A stretch of DNA of 64,000 nt, taken from the NCBI RefSeq assembly GCF_000688295.1, contig NZ_JHZF01000011.1, positions 1,768,288 through 1,832,287 of the forward strand, in the 5' to 3' direction. The stretch is from Pseudooceanicola nanhaiensis DSM 18065 (GTDB lineage Bacteria; Pseudomonadota; Alphaproteobacteria; Rhodobacterales; Rhodobacteraceae). This document shows, piece by piece, positions 17,900-26,048 of the stretch. Within the stretch, counting starts at the first letter, position 1, and every line of letters starts with the position of its first letter. The position numbers were made by a program, and so were the translations under genes. The notes under the pieces were generated by a model. The model had not been told where the DNA came from, did not search any database, and was given only the letters and a program-made list of their open reading frames with translations.

Positions 17900-17964
17900 G
17901 TCGTCCCTGTCGGTTCCGGCCGGTTCTCCGGCGCTTGTCCTGGTGCCCTTCGCGGGGCGGGGCG

Positions 17965-18051
17965 GGCCGGGCTTGAGCCCGGCCTGCCGGGGTCCGTGCC
18001 CTCCGCGCGGATCACCCGAGCAGAAGGTGCAGGCCGGGCCCGAGCCCGGCC
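17965..18051. repeat. Pair of GGCCGGGC palindromes between binding-protein and permease genes
   Basis: Two hairpins with the same 8-bp stem GGCCGGGC / GCCCGGCC and four-base loops (TTGA and CCGA) lie at 17965-17984 and 18032-18051. They sit directly after the 3' end of the minus-strand binding-protein gene, where they may block 3' decay of its mRNA. Duplicate stems make them look like a REP-type pair. Confidence 0.65.
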
Positions 18052-18063
18052 CGCGTCACGGGT

Positions 18064-20115
18064 TCATTCCGAGAGATACCATTGCGCCGGAAGGTACGGG
18101 AACGTCCGGTAATACTCGTAGGATTGGGTCTTGAACTCGGCGAAGTTCTTCAGCGCGTTCCGGTGATAGATCACGTTCGGCGCCTGCACCGTGCCGATGA
18201 AGGGCAGGTTCTCGGCCATGGATTGTGCCAGCCGCGCGCCGATCTCGGACTGTTCGTCCGAGCCGGGCACCGCGCCCTGGAAGGCGTCGATGTCGGACAT
18301 CATCGTCTTGACCCATTCCGGCGGCTCGACGCCGGAGGCGCCGTCGCTGTCGACCCATTCGGCCCAGAGCATCGCGGTGCGGTGGCCGAAGTAGTTCTCG
18401 AACGGCGGCACGAAGAGCTCCTTGTTGCCCATCACGATGGCGACCGGCTGGCCCTTCTCCCACATGCCGACGTCGAGCTGGTTCGAGGATTGCGCCGAGC
18501 GGTACTCGTCCGGGGTGACCTCCTTCACGGTGGTCTGGATACCGACGTCCGACCAGTATTGCGCGACCAGCTCGACCACCTCTCCGCCGATCCCCTGCGT
18601 CGCGAACTGCATGTTCAGGACCAGCTTGTCGCCGTTCGGCAGCTCGCGGAACCCGTCACCGTCGGTGTCCTCCATGCCGATGCCGTCGAGCAGGGTCCTC
18701 GCCTCTTCGGGGTCGTATTCGGCGTAGAGCTTGGTCAGCTCCGGATCGACGAAGGAGGGCGTCGGCGAGAAGGCGATGTACTGCTTCGGCTCGCCCTGCC
18801 CGAAGAACGAGACCTCGTTCAGCTCGTCGCGGTTGATCGCCACCGACATCGCCTTGCGGAAGTCGAGGTCGCCGAAGACCTCGCGCTTCGCCTCGTCCTC
18901 GGCCGTCATGTTGAACGAGAAGGTCGGCATCGCGATCGTGGGCTTGAGCTGGACGGTGAAATCGCCCTTCTCCTGGCTCTCGAGCAGCAGCGGCGCGGAG
19001 CCCAGCGTCAGCGATTGCGACTTGTAGTCGGCCTCGCCGTTGACCAGCTTGAGGATCCGCACCTCGTTGTCGTTGGCGTAGAGCTCGTCCTGGCGGCTGA
19101 TGTAGGGCAGTTGCTGGCCGGTCGGGTCGACCATGAAGAAATAGGGGTTCGCCACCAGCTTGCGGCCCTCGGTCGTGTCGCTGACGTAGATGTGGCTCTC
19201 GAGCGTCGGGTAGGTCCCCTTCGGCAGGCAGTCGACCTTGTCCGGGGAGTTGAGCATCGGCGTCGGCGTGTCGGTCCAGTCGGAATTGCCGTAATAGGCC
19301 GCGATCACCGCGAGCCCGGTCTCGAAGCCGCATTCCTGCGCCACCGTGTCCGCGTCGGGGTTGATGTCGGGGTGATACTGCCCGAGGAAATGCCTGGGCT
19401 GGAAGCCCTGCGCGAAATGCGTCGCGAAATGCGCCAGCAGGCCGGGCTTCGGCGAGGGCAGGTTGAAGACCACGGTGGTCTCGTCCGGGGTGTCCACGGT
19501 CATCGGCTCGCCCGCGACCAGCACGTAATCCTTCGGCTTCTCGATCACCTTGGGATCGAGCGCGAGGTTGTCGTACCAGAATTTCACGTCGGCCGAGGTG
19601 AAGGGCGCGCCGTCCGACCACTTGTGCCCTTCGCGCAGGTTGAAGGTCAGCTGGGTGAAATCGTCGTTCCACTCCCACGATTTTGCGACGTTCGGCACGA
19701 TGGTCTGCAGATCGTCGGCGTAGCGCACGAGGTTCACATGGCGCACCGAGAGGAAGTCCGAGGTCCCCGCCTCGGTCGCGTTCGACAGCGCGCGGAGCGT
19801 GCCGCCGTAGGTGCCGATCGACTCGTAGGGCACGACGACCAGCGGCTCGGCCGGCAGGCGGTCCTCAAGCGGCGGCAGCTCGGGGTTGCCCTTGATCTCG
19901 GCATTGAGGGCCTCGGCTTCGGGGTTGGCCGAGAAGGTCATCTCGCAGCCCGCGGCGCTCTCGAAGGCCGAGACCTCGTATTGCTGCGGAAATTCTCCCG
20001 GTTCGACCCCGGCCATGTCGGCCATGGTCACCGCCGGACATTCGGCGGCCGCCGCGCCGGCCATCAGGCAGCTGGCTGCCGCTGACATCAGCAGCGCTCT
20101 GGTATGTGTCGTCAT
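18064..20115 (-). CDS. Peptide-type ABC importer, large periplasmic binding protein
   Basis: This family 5 extracellular solute-binding protein has 683 residues, well above the 500-550 usual for DppA/OppA. It has a signal peptide of about 24 residues (ending AGAAAA before ECP). The SBP_bac_5 core includes WSDGAPFTSADVKFWYD (about residue 180) and the LDFRKAMSVAINRDELNE segment. The large size and the long permease C match the Yej-like branch of these importers, whose ligands include peptides and peptide conjugates. The ATG at 20115 starts a proper signal sequence; a longer reading from 20157 does not. It is first in its operon. Substrate unknown. Confidence 0.9.
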   Translation of the reverse strand: MTTHTRALLMSAAASCLMAGAAAAECPAVTMADMAGVEPGEFPQQYEVSAFESAAGCEMTFSANPEAEALNAEIKGNPELPPLEDRLPAEPLVVVPYESIGTYGGTLRALSNATEAGTSDFLSVRHVNLVRYADDLQTIVPNVAKSWEWNDDFTQLTFNLREGHKWSDGAPFTSADVKFWYDNLALDPKVIEKPKDYVLVAGEPMTVDTPDETTVVFNLPSPKPGLLAHFATHFAQGFQPRHFLGQYHPDINPDADTVAQECGFETGLAVIAAYYGNSDWTDTPTPMLNSPDKVDCLPKGTYPTLESHIYVSDTTEGRKLVANPYFFMVDPTGQQLPYISRQDELYANDNEVRILKLVNGEADYKSQSLTLGSAPLLLESQEKGDFTVQLKPTIAMPTFSFNMTAEDEAKREVFGDLDFRKAMSVAINRDELNEVSFFGQGEPKQYIAFSPTPSFVDPELTKLYAEYDPEEARTLLDGIGMEDTDGDGFRELPNGDKLVLNMQFATQGIGGEVVELVAQYWSDVGIQTTVKEVTPDEYRSAQSSNQLDVGMWEKGQPVAIVMGNKELFVPPFENYFGHRTAMLWAEWVDSDGASGVEPPEWVKTMMSDIDAFQGAVPGSDEQSEIGARLAQSMAENLPFIGTVQAPNVIYHRNALKNFAEFKTQSYEYYRTFPYLPAQWYLSE

Positions 20116-20404
20116 GGTTCGCTCCGTTCCTGTCGGGTACGGCGCAGTTCTAGCCACGCCTTGTGTAGGTTGGTTGACGCCATCCGCATCCCCCGCCGGA
20201 ATGTTGGACGGCGCACTTCCCGTGCGTCAAGCCTCTCGGGCCGCCGGGGCCGGACCGAGATCGCGCCGGGCGAAGTTTTGGGCAGAGCGTCGGGGCCGGT
20301 GCCGGCCGGAGGGGGCCGGCCGGTCCTTGCGCATATCCGTGGCGGCGGTTGGCCTCGCCGAATGTCATGCTCTAGGCTCGGCGCGGGCAAGCAAGGGGAG
20401 CGAG

Positions 20405-21610
20405 ATGGAACGCGAAATCAGCCACGACTTCAGGGTGGTGAGCCGCCCCTGCCGGATCCACAGCGGGACCGGGGCGCTCGACCGGATCGGCGAGGAACTG
20501 GTCCGCGCGGGCGTCTCGCGCGCACTTGTGCTCTGCGGCCGCTCGGTGGCCGAGGGCACGGGCCTGCCCGACCGGATCGAGGCGGCATCGGACGGGCGCG
20601 TGGCCGGGGTCTTTCCCGGCGTGCGCAAGGACACTCCGATCGAGGACGTGGAGGCCGCGGCGGCCATGGCGCGCGAGGCCGGGGCCGACGGGCTGATCGC
20701 GCTTGGCGGCGGGACCGTGGTGCAGGCTGCCCGGATCGCCGCGATCCTGCTGGCCGAAGAGGGCCCGCCCGAGGCGCTCGCCACGCAATATCCCGAGGAC
20801 GGGCCGGCGATCAGCCCGCGCCTCATGGCGCCGAAGCTGCCGATCCTGAACGCGCTCACCATCGGCACCACCGCGCAGGACCGCGGCGGCTCGCCCGCGA
20901 AGGCCCCCGCCCGGCGGCTGGAGTTCTTCGATCCCAAGACCCGCCCCGCCGCGCTCTTCTGGGACCGCGAGGCGCTGGCGACGGCTCCGGTCGCGATGCT
21001 GAAGGCCACCGCGGCGATGACCTGGTGGCGCGCGGTGCTCGACATGGGCTACCTCCGCGCCACGGCGCTGGCCGACCTCAACCGGCGCGAGGTCTTCGCG
21101 ATCTCGGAACGCATCCGCCGGGCGCTGGCCGCGGGCGATGACGGGGACGCGGTGCGCGCCGATCTCTGCCTCGTCACCTGGCTCATGAACCGCGCCGCGG
21201 ACGATGGCGCGGGGACGGTCGACACCTGGGCCAGCCGGGTCTGCTATGCCTTCTCGACCGAGCTCTTCCACCGCCACGGCGAGGTCGCGCAGGGTGTGGC
21301 CGTCGCGGCGCTCGGCCCCAACGTGCTGCGCGAGACCGGGCACCGCGACCCGGCGGCGATGCAGGCGATCGCGGCGGCGCTCGGGCTCAAGCCGCGGCGG
21401 GCGGGCGACCTCCCTGCCCTGCTGGCCGACCGGATCCGCGCGGATCTTGCCGCGCTCGGCCTGCCCGTCACGCTGCGCGAGCTGGGCATCCCGAAGGACA
21501 GCGCCGCCCCGATGCTGGCGCGCGCGCTGAAGAACTTCAACGCCGACCCGAAGCGCGAATTTGCACGCGAGGAAGACTGGCTGTCCCGGGTCCTCGCCGC
21601 CTGCTGGTAG
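20405..21610 (+). CDS. Iron-containing alcohol dehydrogenase homologue with a degenerate active site
   Basis: This 401-residue protein has the fold signature of the Fe-ADH family: the N-terminal nucleotide part ends in LIALGGGTVVQAAR (residues 98-110), where the usual GGGSxxDxxK Asp is Gln. The helix that should carry the first metal ligands (GMDALxHAxE) reads AMTWWRAVLD (205-213), so Asp and His are replaced by T206 and A210. Of the later His ligands only H289/H291 remain. It is probably not a normal metal-dependent dehydrogenase and may act metal-free or have another role. The ATG at 20405 follows AGGGGAGCGAG. It lies 163 bp upstream of two acyl-CoA dehydrogenase genes on the same strand, so it may belong to that operon. 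Confidence 0.8.
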   Translation: MEREISHDFRVVSRPCRIHSGTGALDRIGEELVRAGVSRALVLCGRSVAEGTGLPDRIEAASDGRVAGVFPGVRKDTPIEDVEAAAAMAREAGADGLIALGGGTVVQAARIAAILLAEEGPPEALATQYPEDGPAISPRLMAPKLPILNALTIGTTAQDRGGSPAKAPARRLEFFDPKTRPAALFWDREALATAPVAMLKATAAMTWWRAVLDMGYLRATALADLNRREVFAISERIRRALAAGDDGDAVRADLCLVTWLMNRAADDGAGTVDTWASRVCYAFSTELFHRHGEVAQGVAVAALGPNVLRETGHRDPAAMQAIAAALGLKPRRAGDLPALLADRIRADLAALGLPVTLRELGIPKDSAAPMLARALKNFNADPKREFAREEDWLSRVLAACW

Positions 21611-21773
21611 GCGCCGCGGCGCCCCGCCCCCGGGCGATCCGTGCCAGATGCATGTTTTCGCGCGATCCCGGATTGCCGGAACGCATGCGCGGTCCGACAC
21701 TCCCCGCATGACCGGACGGGCCCTCGCGGGAGGAGCGTGGCCCCGCCCCGGCACCGGACAGGGAGGCAACCAG

Positions 21774-22961
21774 ATGAATATCCAGGACAGCCAGCTTTCG
21801 GCCTTCCGCGCGGAGGCACGGGAATGGCTCGAGCGCAATTTCCCGAAAAGCCTCGCCGGCCGCGGCGACGCCTATTTCGACATCTCGCCCCGCTACCCCG
21901 AGGGCGAGGATTGGGCCGCCTGGCGCAAGGCCATGGGCGACAAGGGATGGGGCACGCCGACATGGCCCGCGGAATACGGCGGCGGCGGGCTGACGCGGCA
22001 GGAGGCCGCGATCCTGCGCGACGAGATGGAGAAGATCGGCGCCTTCACCCCGATGATCGGGATCGCGCAATCCATGTTCGGCCCGACCCTGCTGGAATAC
22101 GGCACCGAGGCGCAGAAGCAGCGTCACATCCCGCCGGTCTGCCGCGGCGAGATCGTCTGGTGCCAGGGCTATTCGGAACCGGGTGCGGGGTCCGACCTCG
22201 CCTCGCTCAAGACGAAGGCCGAGGACAAGGGCGATCATTACCTCGTCAACGGGCAGAAGATCTGGACCTCGGGCTCGATGCACGCGCAATGGTGCTTCTG
22301 CCTCGTCCGGACCTCGAACGACCACAAGCACGAGGGGATCTCGTTCCTGCTGATCGACATGGCGACGCCCGGCGTCGAGGTCCGGCCGATCACGCTGATC
22401 TCGGGCAAGCAGACCTTCGCGGAGGTCTTCTTCACCGACGTGAAGGTCCCGAAGGAGAACCTCGTCGGCGGGCTTCGCGAGGGCTGGACCATCGCCAAGC
22501 GGCTGATGCAGTTCGAACGCGAGGGCATCGGCGCGCGGAAGATGACGGTGGGCGAGCTGCGCCCGCTCGACGTGGTGGCCAAGGAATATGTCGGCACGGA
22601 TGAGCAGGGCCGGCTCGACGATCCCGACCTGCGCGCCCGGATCGTGCGCCACCAGATGTGGGAACGCGCGCATCGCCTGACGGTGGAGCGGGTGGCCGAG
22701 GAGGCGAAGACCGGCCCGTCCGAGGCGACCTCGGTGCTGAAGAACGCGGGATCCATCGCGCTCCAGACAAGGGGCGAGCTGCTGATGGAGATCATGGGCC
22801 ACCGGGGCATCGGCTGGGAGGGCGAGGACTACACCCAGACCGAGCGCGACTCGGCCCGGCAGATGCTCCAGAACAAGGCGCATTCGATCTACGGCGGGAC
22901 CTACGAGATCCAGGCCAACATCATCTCCAAGCGCATCCTCGGGATGCGCGACCACCAGTAA
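21774..22961 (+). CDS. Acyl-CoA dehydrogenase, first of an adjacent pair
   Basis: This is a 395-residue FAD enzyme that introduces an alpha,beta double bond into an acyl-CoA. The N-terminal helical domain is followed by the beta-domain motif YSEPGAGSDLASLKT (about residues 133-147) and the C-terminal FAD segment. At the place of the medium-chain enzyme's catalytic Glu (IYEGT) it has IYGGT, with G374. Related enzymes with IYGGT use a Glu in helix G instead, and E248/E250 in MQFERE is a candidate. The start has a GGGAGG site 8 bases upstream. Only 14 bp separate it from the second acyl-CoA dehydrogenase. Confidence 0.92.
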   Translation: MNIQDSQLSAFRAEAREWLERNFPKSLAGRGDAYFDISPRYPEGEDWAAWRKAMGDKGWGTPTWPAEYGGGGLTRQEAAILRDEMEKIGAFTPMIGIAQSMFGPTLLEYGTEAQKQRHIPPVCRGEIVWCQGYSEPGAGSDLASLKTKAEDKGDHYLVNGQKIWTSGSMHAQWCFCLVRTSNDHKHEGISFLLIDMATPGVEVRPITLISGKQTFAEVFFTDVKVPKENLVGGLREGWTIAKRLMQFEREGIGARKMTVGELRPLDVVAKEYVGTDEQGRLDDPDLRARIVRHQMWERAHRLTVERVAEEAKTGPSEATSVLKNAGSIALQTRGELLMEIMGHRGIGWEGEDYTQTERDSARQMLQNKAHSIYGGTYEIQANIISKRILGMRDHQ

Positions 22962-22975
22962 GGGAGGGCGGAACG

Positions 22976-24106
22976 ATGGCTGTCCTGAACGAAGAACAAC
23001 AGATGCTGCGCGACGGGGCGCTCGACTGGGTCACCGACCGCGCGCCCGTCTCGGCCTTCCGCAGGACGCGGGATGCGGGCGAGGTGTTCGACACGGGCCT
23101 CTGGGAAGAGATCGCCCGGATGGGCTGGGCCGGGATCGTGGTGCCGGAGGATCACGGCGGTTCGGATTTCGGCGTGACCGGCATGGGGCTGGTGCTGGAG
23201 GAGATGGGCAAGCAGCTCGTCGCCTCGCCGCTCTTCATCTCCGGGCTGGTCGCCGCGACCGCGCTCAAGGAGATGGGCTCGGAGGCGCAGAAGGCCGAAT
23301 GGCTGCCGAAGATCGCCGACGGTTCGGCGGTGCTGACCTTGGCGGTCGACGAGGGCACCCGGCATGACACCGCGAAGACCGCCATGACGGCCGAGGCGTC
23401 GGGCGACGGATACACCCTGAGCGGCACCAAGGTGCAGGTGATCGAGGGCATGGCCGCCGACGCGATGCTGGTGCTGGCCCGCACCTCCGGCACCGCCGGA
23501 GAGGCGGAAGGGCTGACGCTCTTCCTCGTGCCCGCGGATGCCTCCGGCGTCAGTCGCACGCCCCTGAAGACGTTCGATCATCGCGGCTTCGCCAAGGTCG
23601 CGTTCGATAACGTCCGGGGCGGCAAGGACGCCGTCCTCGGCGCGGTCGGCCAGGCCCATGCGCCGCTGGAAAAGGTGCTCGACGTGGCCCGCGTCGGCAT
23701 CGCCTGCGAGATGCTCGGCATGTGCCAGCAGGCCTTCGACACGACGCTCGCCTATCTCAAGACGCGCAGCCAGTTCGACACGATCCTCGCCCAGTTCCAG
23801 GCGCTCCAGCACCGGATGGCGGAGCTTTTCATGGAGCTTCAGCTCGCCCGCTCCGTGGTCGAGCACGCGGTGCGCGAGATCGACGCGGGCGGCGAGGGCG
23901 CGGCCGAGGCGGCGGTGCTCGCCAAGGCCTTCGTCGGCGACGTCTCGAACAAGATGACCCGCCAGATGATCCAGCTGCACGGCGGGATCGGCATGACCGA
24001 CCAGTATGACGCGGGCTTCTACATCAAGCGGAGCCGCGTCCTGGAAACCACCTTCGGCAATTCGGCGCAGGCGTGCGAACGCTGGGCCCGGATGCACGAT
24101 TACTGA
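22976..24106 (+). CDS. Acyl-CoA dehydrogenase homologue, second of the pair
   Basis: This 376-residue protein has the acyl-CoA dehydrogenase fold, with middle-domain residues that differ from the classic pattern (TLAVDEGTRHD in place of a YTEPxxGSD motif). The FAD-contact segment QLHGGIGMTDQYDAGFYIKR is kept. At the C-terminal catalytic position it reads TTFGNSAQ, so no IYEGT Glu is present. In steroid-degrading bacteria such weak homologues pair with a neighbouring acyl-CoA dehydrogenase as an alpha2beta2 complex, and the tight arrangement here fits that. It is followed after 12 bp by the MaoC gene. Confidence 0.88.
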   Translation: MAVLNEEQQMLRDGALDWVTDRAPVSAFRRTRDAGEVFDTGLWEEIARMGWAGIVVPEDHGGSDFGVTGMGLVLEEMGKQLVASPLFISGLVAATALKEMGSEAQKAEWLPKIADGSAVLTLAVDEGTRHDTAKTAMTAEASGDGYTLSGTKVQVIEGMAADAMLVLARTSGTAGEAEGLTLFLVPADASGVSRTPLKTFDHRGFAKVAFDNVRGGKDAVLGAVGQAHAPLEKVLDVARVGIACEMLGMCQQAFDTTLAYLKTRSQFDTILAQFQALQHRMAELFMELQLARSVVEHAVREIDAGGEGAAEAAVLAKAFVGDVSNKMTRQMIQLHGGIGMTDQYDAGFYIKRSRVLETTFGNSAQACERWARMHDY

Positions 24107-24118
24107 CGGAGGAGACAG

Positions 24119-24982
24119 ATGGGCGTTCCCTATCCCGACCTGCTGAGCCTGAAATCCACCGGCGACGATTGCTCCTACACCGACCGCGAGGTGATGCTCT
24201 ACGCCTTGGGCATCGGCATGGGAGAGGACCCGCTGGACGAGGACGAGCTGGCCTTCGTCAACGAGGGCTGGCTGACCGAACGCAGCCCCACGCTGAAGGT
24301 GGTCCCGACCTTCGCCGCGACCTTCGGCTATTTCTCCCGGCCGCCCGCGATCCCGATCGACCGGGTGAAGGTGGTGGACGCGGCGCGCGACATCCTCTTC
24401 CACAAGCCGCTGCCGATCGCGGCGAAACTGACGGCAGAAAGCGCCTATACGGGCGCCTGGGACAAGGGCGACAAGGGCGCGATCATCGAGCGCGAGCAGA
24501 TCGTGCGGGACGAGAGCGGCGAGAAGGTCTGCACCATCCGCGGCATGACCTTCGCCCGCGGCGACGGCCATTTCGGCGGCCCGAAGGACGGCGCGCCCGA
24601 GCCGCATGCCATACCCGACCGGGCCGCGGACCTCTCGGTGGACATCCCGACGCGCGACGGGCAGGCGCTGCTCTTCCGGCTGGCGGGCGACCGCAACCCG
24701 CTGCATTCGGACCCGGAATTCGGCCGCAAGGCGGGGTTCGACAAACCGATCCTGCACGGGATGTGCACCTACGGGATCACCTGCCGGGCGGTCCTGTCGA
24801 CCTTTGCCGACTGGGACCCGACGGCCTTCCGCCGGCACGCGGCGCAGTTCCGGTCCCCGGTCTATCCGGGCGAGACGATCACCGTCGACATGTGGCGCGA
24901 CGGCGGCACCATCAGCTTCGAGGCCCGTGTGAAGGCCCGCGGCGTGACGGTGGTCAAACACGGGCTGACCGAGCTCGGCTGA
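24119..24982 (+). CDS. MaoC-family enoyl-CoA hydratase (double hot-dog)
   Basis: This is a 287-residue R-specific hydratase-2-type enzyme. The N-terminal half is a degenerate hot-dog domain. The C-terminal half carries the hydratase-2 motif RLAGDRNPLHSDPEFGRKAG (about residues 181-200) with the catalytic Asp and His, then FDKPILHGM. This layout is that of the hydratase part of the peroxisomal multifunctional enzyme type 2. It would hydrate the product of the two dehydrogenases. GGAGGA is the ribosome-binding site. The next gene is an SDR resembling the dehydrogenase part of the same peroxisomal enzyme. Confidence 0.9.
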   Translation: MGVPYPDLLSLKSTGDDCSYTDREVMLYALGIGMGEDPLDEDELAFVNEGWLTERSPTLKVVPTFAATFGYFSRPPAIPIDRVKVVDAARDILFHKPLPIAAKLTAESAYTGAWDKGDKGAIIEREQIVRDESGEKVCTIRGMTFARGDGHFGGPKDGAPEPHAIPDRAADLSVDIPTRDGQALLFRLAGDRNPLHSDPEFGRKAGFDKPILHGMCTYGITCRAVLSTFADWDPTAFRRHAAQFRSPVYPGETITVDMWRDGGTISFEARVKARGVTVVKHGLTELG

Positions 24983-25024
24983 ACACTTCCTCAACCAATT
25001 CGGATTATCCCCCAAGGAGGACAC

Positions 25025-25885
25025 ATGGGACTACTCGACGGCAAGGTCACGATCATCACCGGGGCGGGCAACGGTCTCGGCGCGGCATATGCCAAACTGT
25101 TCGGAAAGGAGGGCGCGAAGGTCCTCGTCAACGACCTGGGCGGGGCGCGTGACGGCTCCGGCGGCTCCATCGGCGCGGCGCAGGCCGTGGTGGACGAGAT
25201 CAGGGCAGCGGGCGGCGAGGCGATCGCCAACGGCGACGATGTCTCGACCATGGAAGGCGGGCAGTCGATCTTCGATCAGGCGATGGCCGAATGGGGCCGC
25301 GTGGACATCCTGATCAACAACGCGGGCATCCTGCGCGACGAGACGTTCCACAAGGGGTCCGAGGCGAACTGGGACGCGGTCATCAAGGTCCACCTCAAGG
25401 GCACCTATTGCGTCACGAAACCCGTCTGGCAATGGATGCGCGACAACGGCGGCGGCGTGGTGGTGAACACGACCTCGACATCGGGCCTGATCGGCAACTT
25501 CGGCCAGACCAACTATGGCGCGGCCAAGGCGGGGATCGCGGGGCTGACCCGGAACCTCGCCATCGAGGGGCGGAAATACGGCATCCGCGTCTGGGGCATG
25601 TCGCCCGGCGCGCTCACCCGGATGACTTCGGACCTGCCGCGCTACCGCGAGATGACCGAGAGCGGCGAGGATTTCCCCGTCACCGGCCAGCCCGACACCA
25701 TCGCGCAGGCCATGCTCTACATGTGCTCGGACCTCTCCGGCGATCAGACCGGCAAGTTCATGCATGTCGCGCGCCAGGGCGTGGCCGAGCTGAAGGTCAT
25801 GCGCTCCAAGGGATGGGAGCCGACCCATGCCTATACCGCGCAGGAGATCGCGGATCATTACGACGAGGTCTTCTTCCCCGATTGA
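25025..25885 (+). CDS. Short-chain dehydrogenase, probable 3-hydroxyacyl-CoA dehydrogenase
   Basis: This 286-residue SDR has the cofactor motif TGAGNGLG (residues 12-19), the NNAGILRD segment near residue 98 and the catalytic Y164xxxK168. The VNDLGGARDGSGGS stretch after beta-2 is typical of the HSD17B4-type dehydrogenases that oxidise (3R)-hydroxyacyl-CoA. With the MaoC hydratase just upstream it would complete hydration and oxidation by the R-isomer route. It is the last gene of the group, 42 bp after maoC with an AAGGAGG site, and is followed by a strong hairpin. No thiolase or CoA ligase is adjacent. Confidence 0.9.
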   Translation: MGLLDGKVTIITGAGNGLGAAYAKLFGKEGAKVLVNDLGGARDGSGGSIGAAQAVVDEIRAAGGEAIANGDDVSTMEGGQSIFDQAMAEWGRVDILINNAGILRDETFHKGSEANWDAVIKVHLKGTYCVTKPVWQWMRDNGGGVVVNTTSTSGLIGNFGQTNYGAAKAGIAGLTRNLAIEGRKYGIRVWGMSPGALTRMTSDLPRYREMTESGEDFPVTGQPDTIAQAMLYMCSDLSGDQTGKFMHVARQGVAELKVMRSKGWEPTHAYTAQEIADHYDEVFFPD

Positions 25886-25892
25886 GACAGCC

Positions 25893-25917
25893 CCCGGAGC
25901 GGTCCGACCGCTCCGGG
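25893..25917 (+). terminator. Terminator-like hairpin after the beta-oxidation genes
   Basis: CCCGGAGCGG (25893-25902) pairs perfectly with CCGCTCCGGG (25908-25917) around TCCGA, starting 8 bases after the SDR stop. A T tract is missing, so it may be an mRNA 3'-end stabiliser or a weak terminator. It marks the end of the operon. Confidence 0.6.
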
Positions 25918-26048
25918 TCCGCGATCCCGGCCCGGCCCGCCTGCGCGCGGGCCAGGTTGACATCCCCCCGCCGCTGCGCCATCCGCTCGGACGTTTATCC
26001 AACGCCAGCCTGCCCGAGCGGCAGGCCGCAGAGCATCGGGACAGGACC

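Noticed and set aside
18082-20085. A plus-strand open frame of 667 codons across the binding-protein gene
   Set aside because: It is the mirror of a gene with signal peptide and family signatures. The composition is that of a shadow frame.
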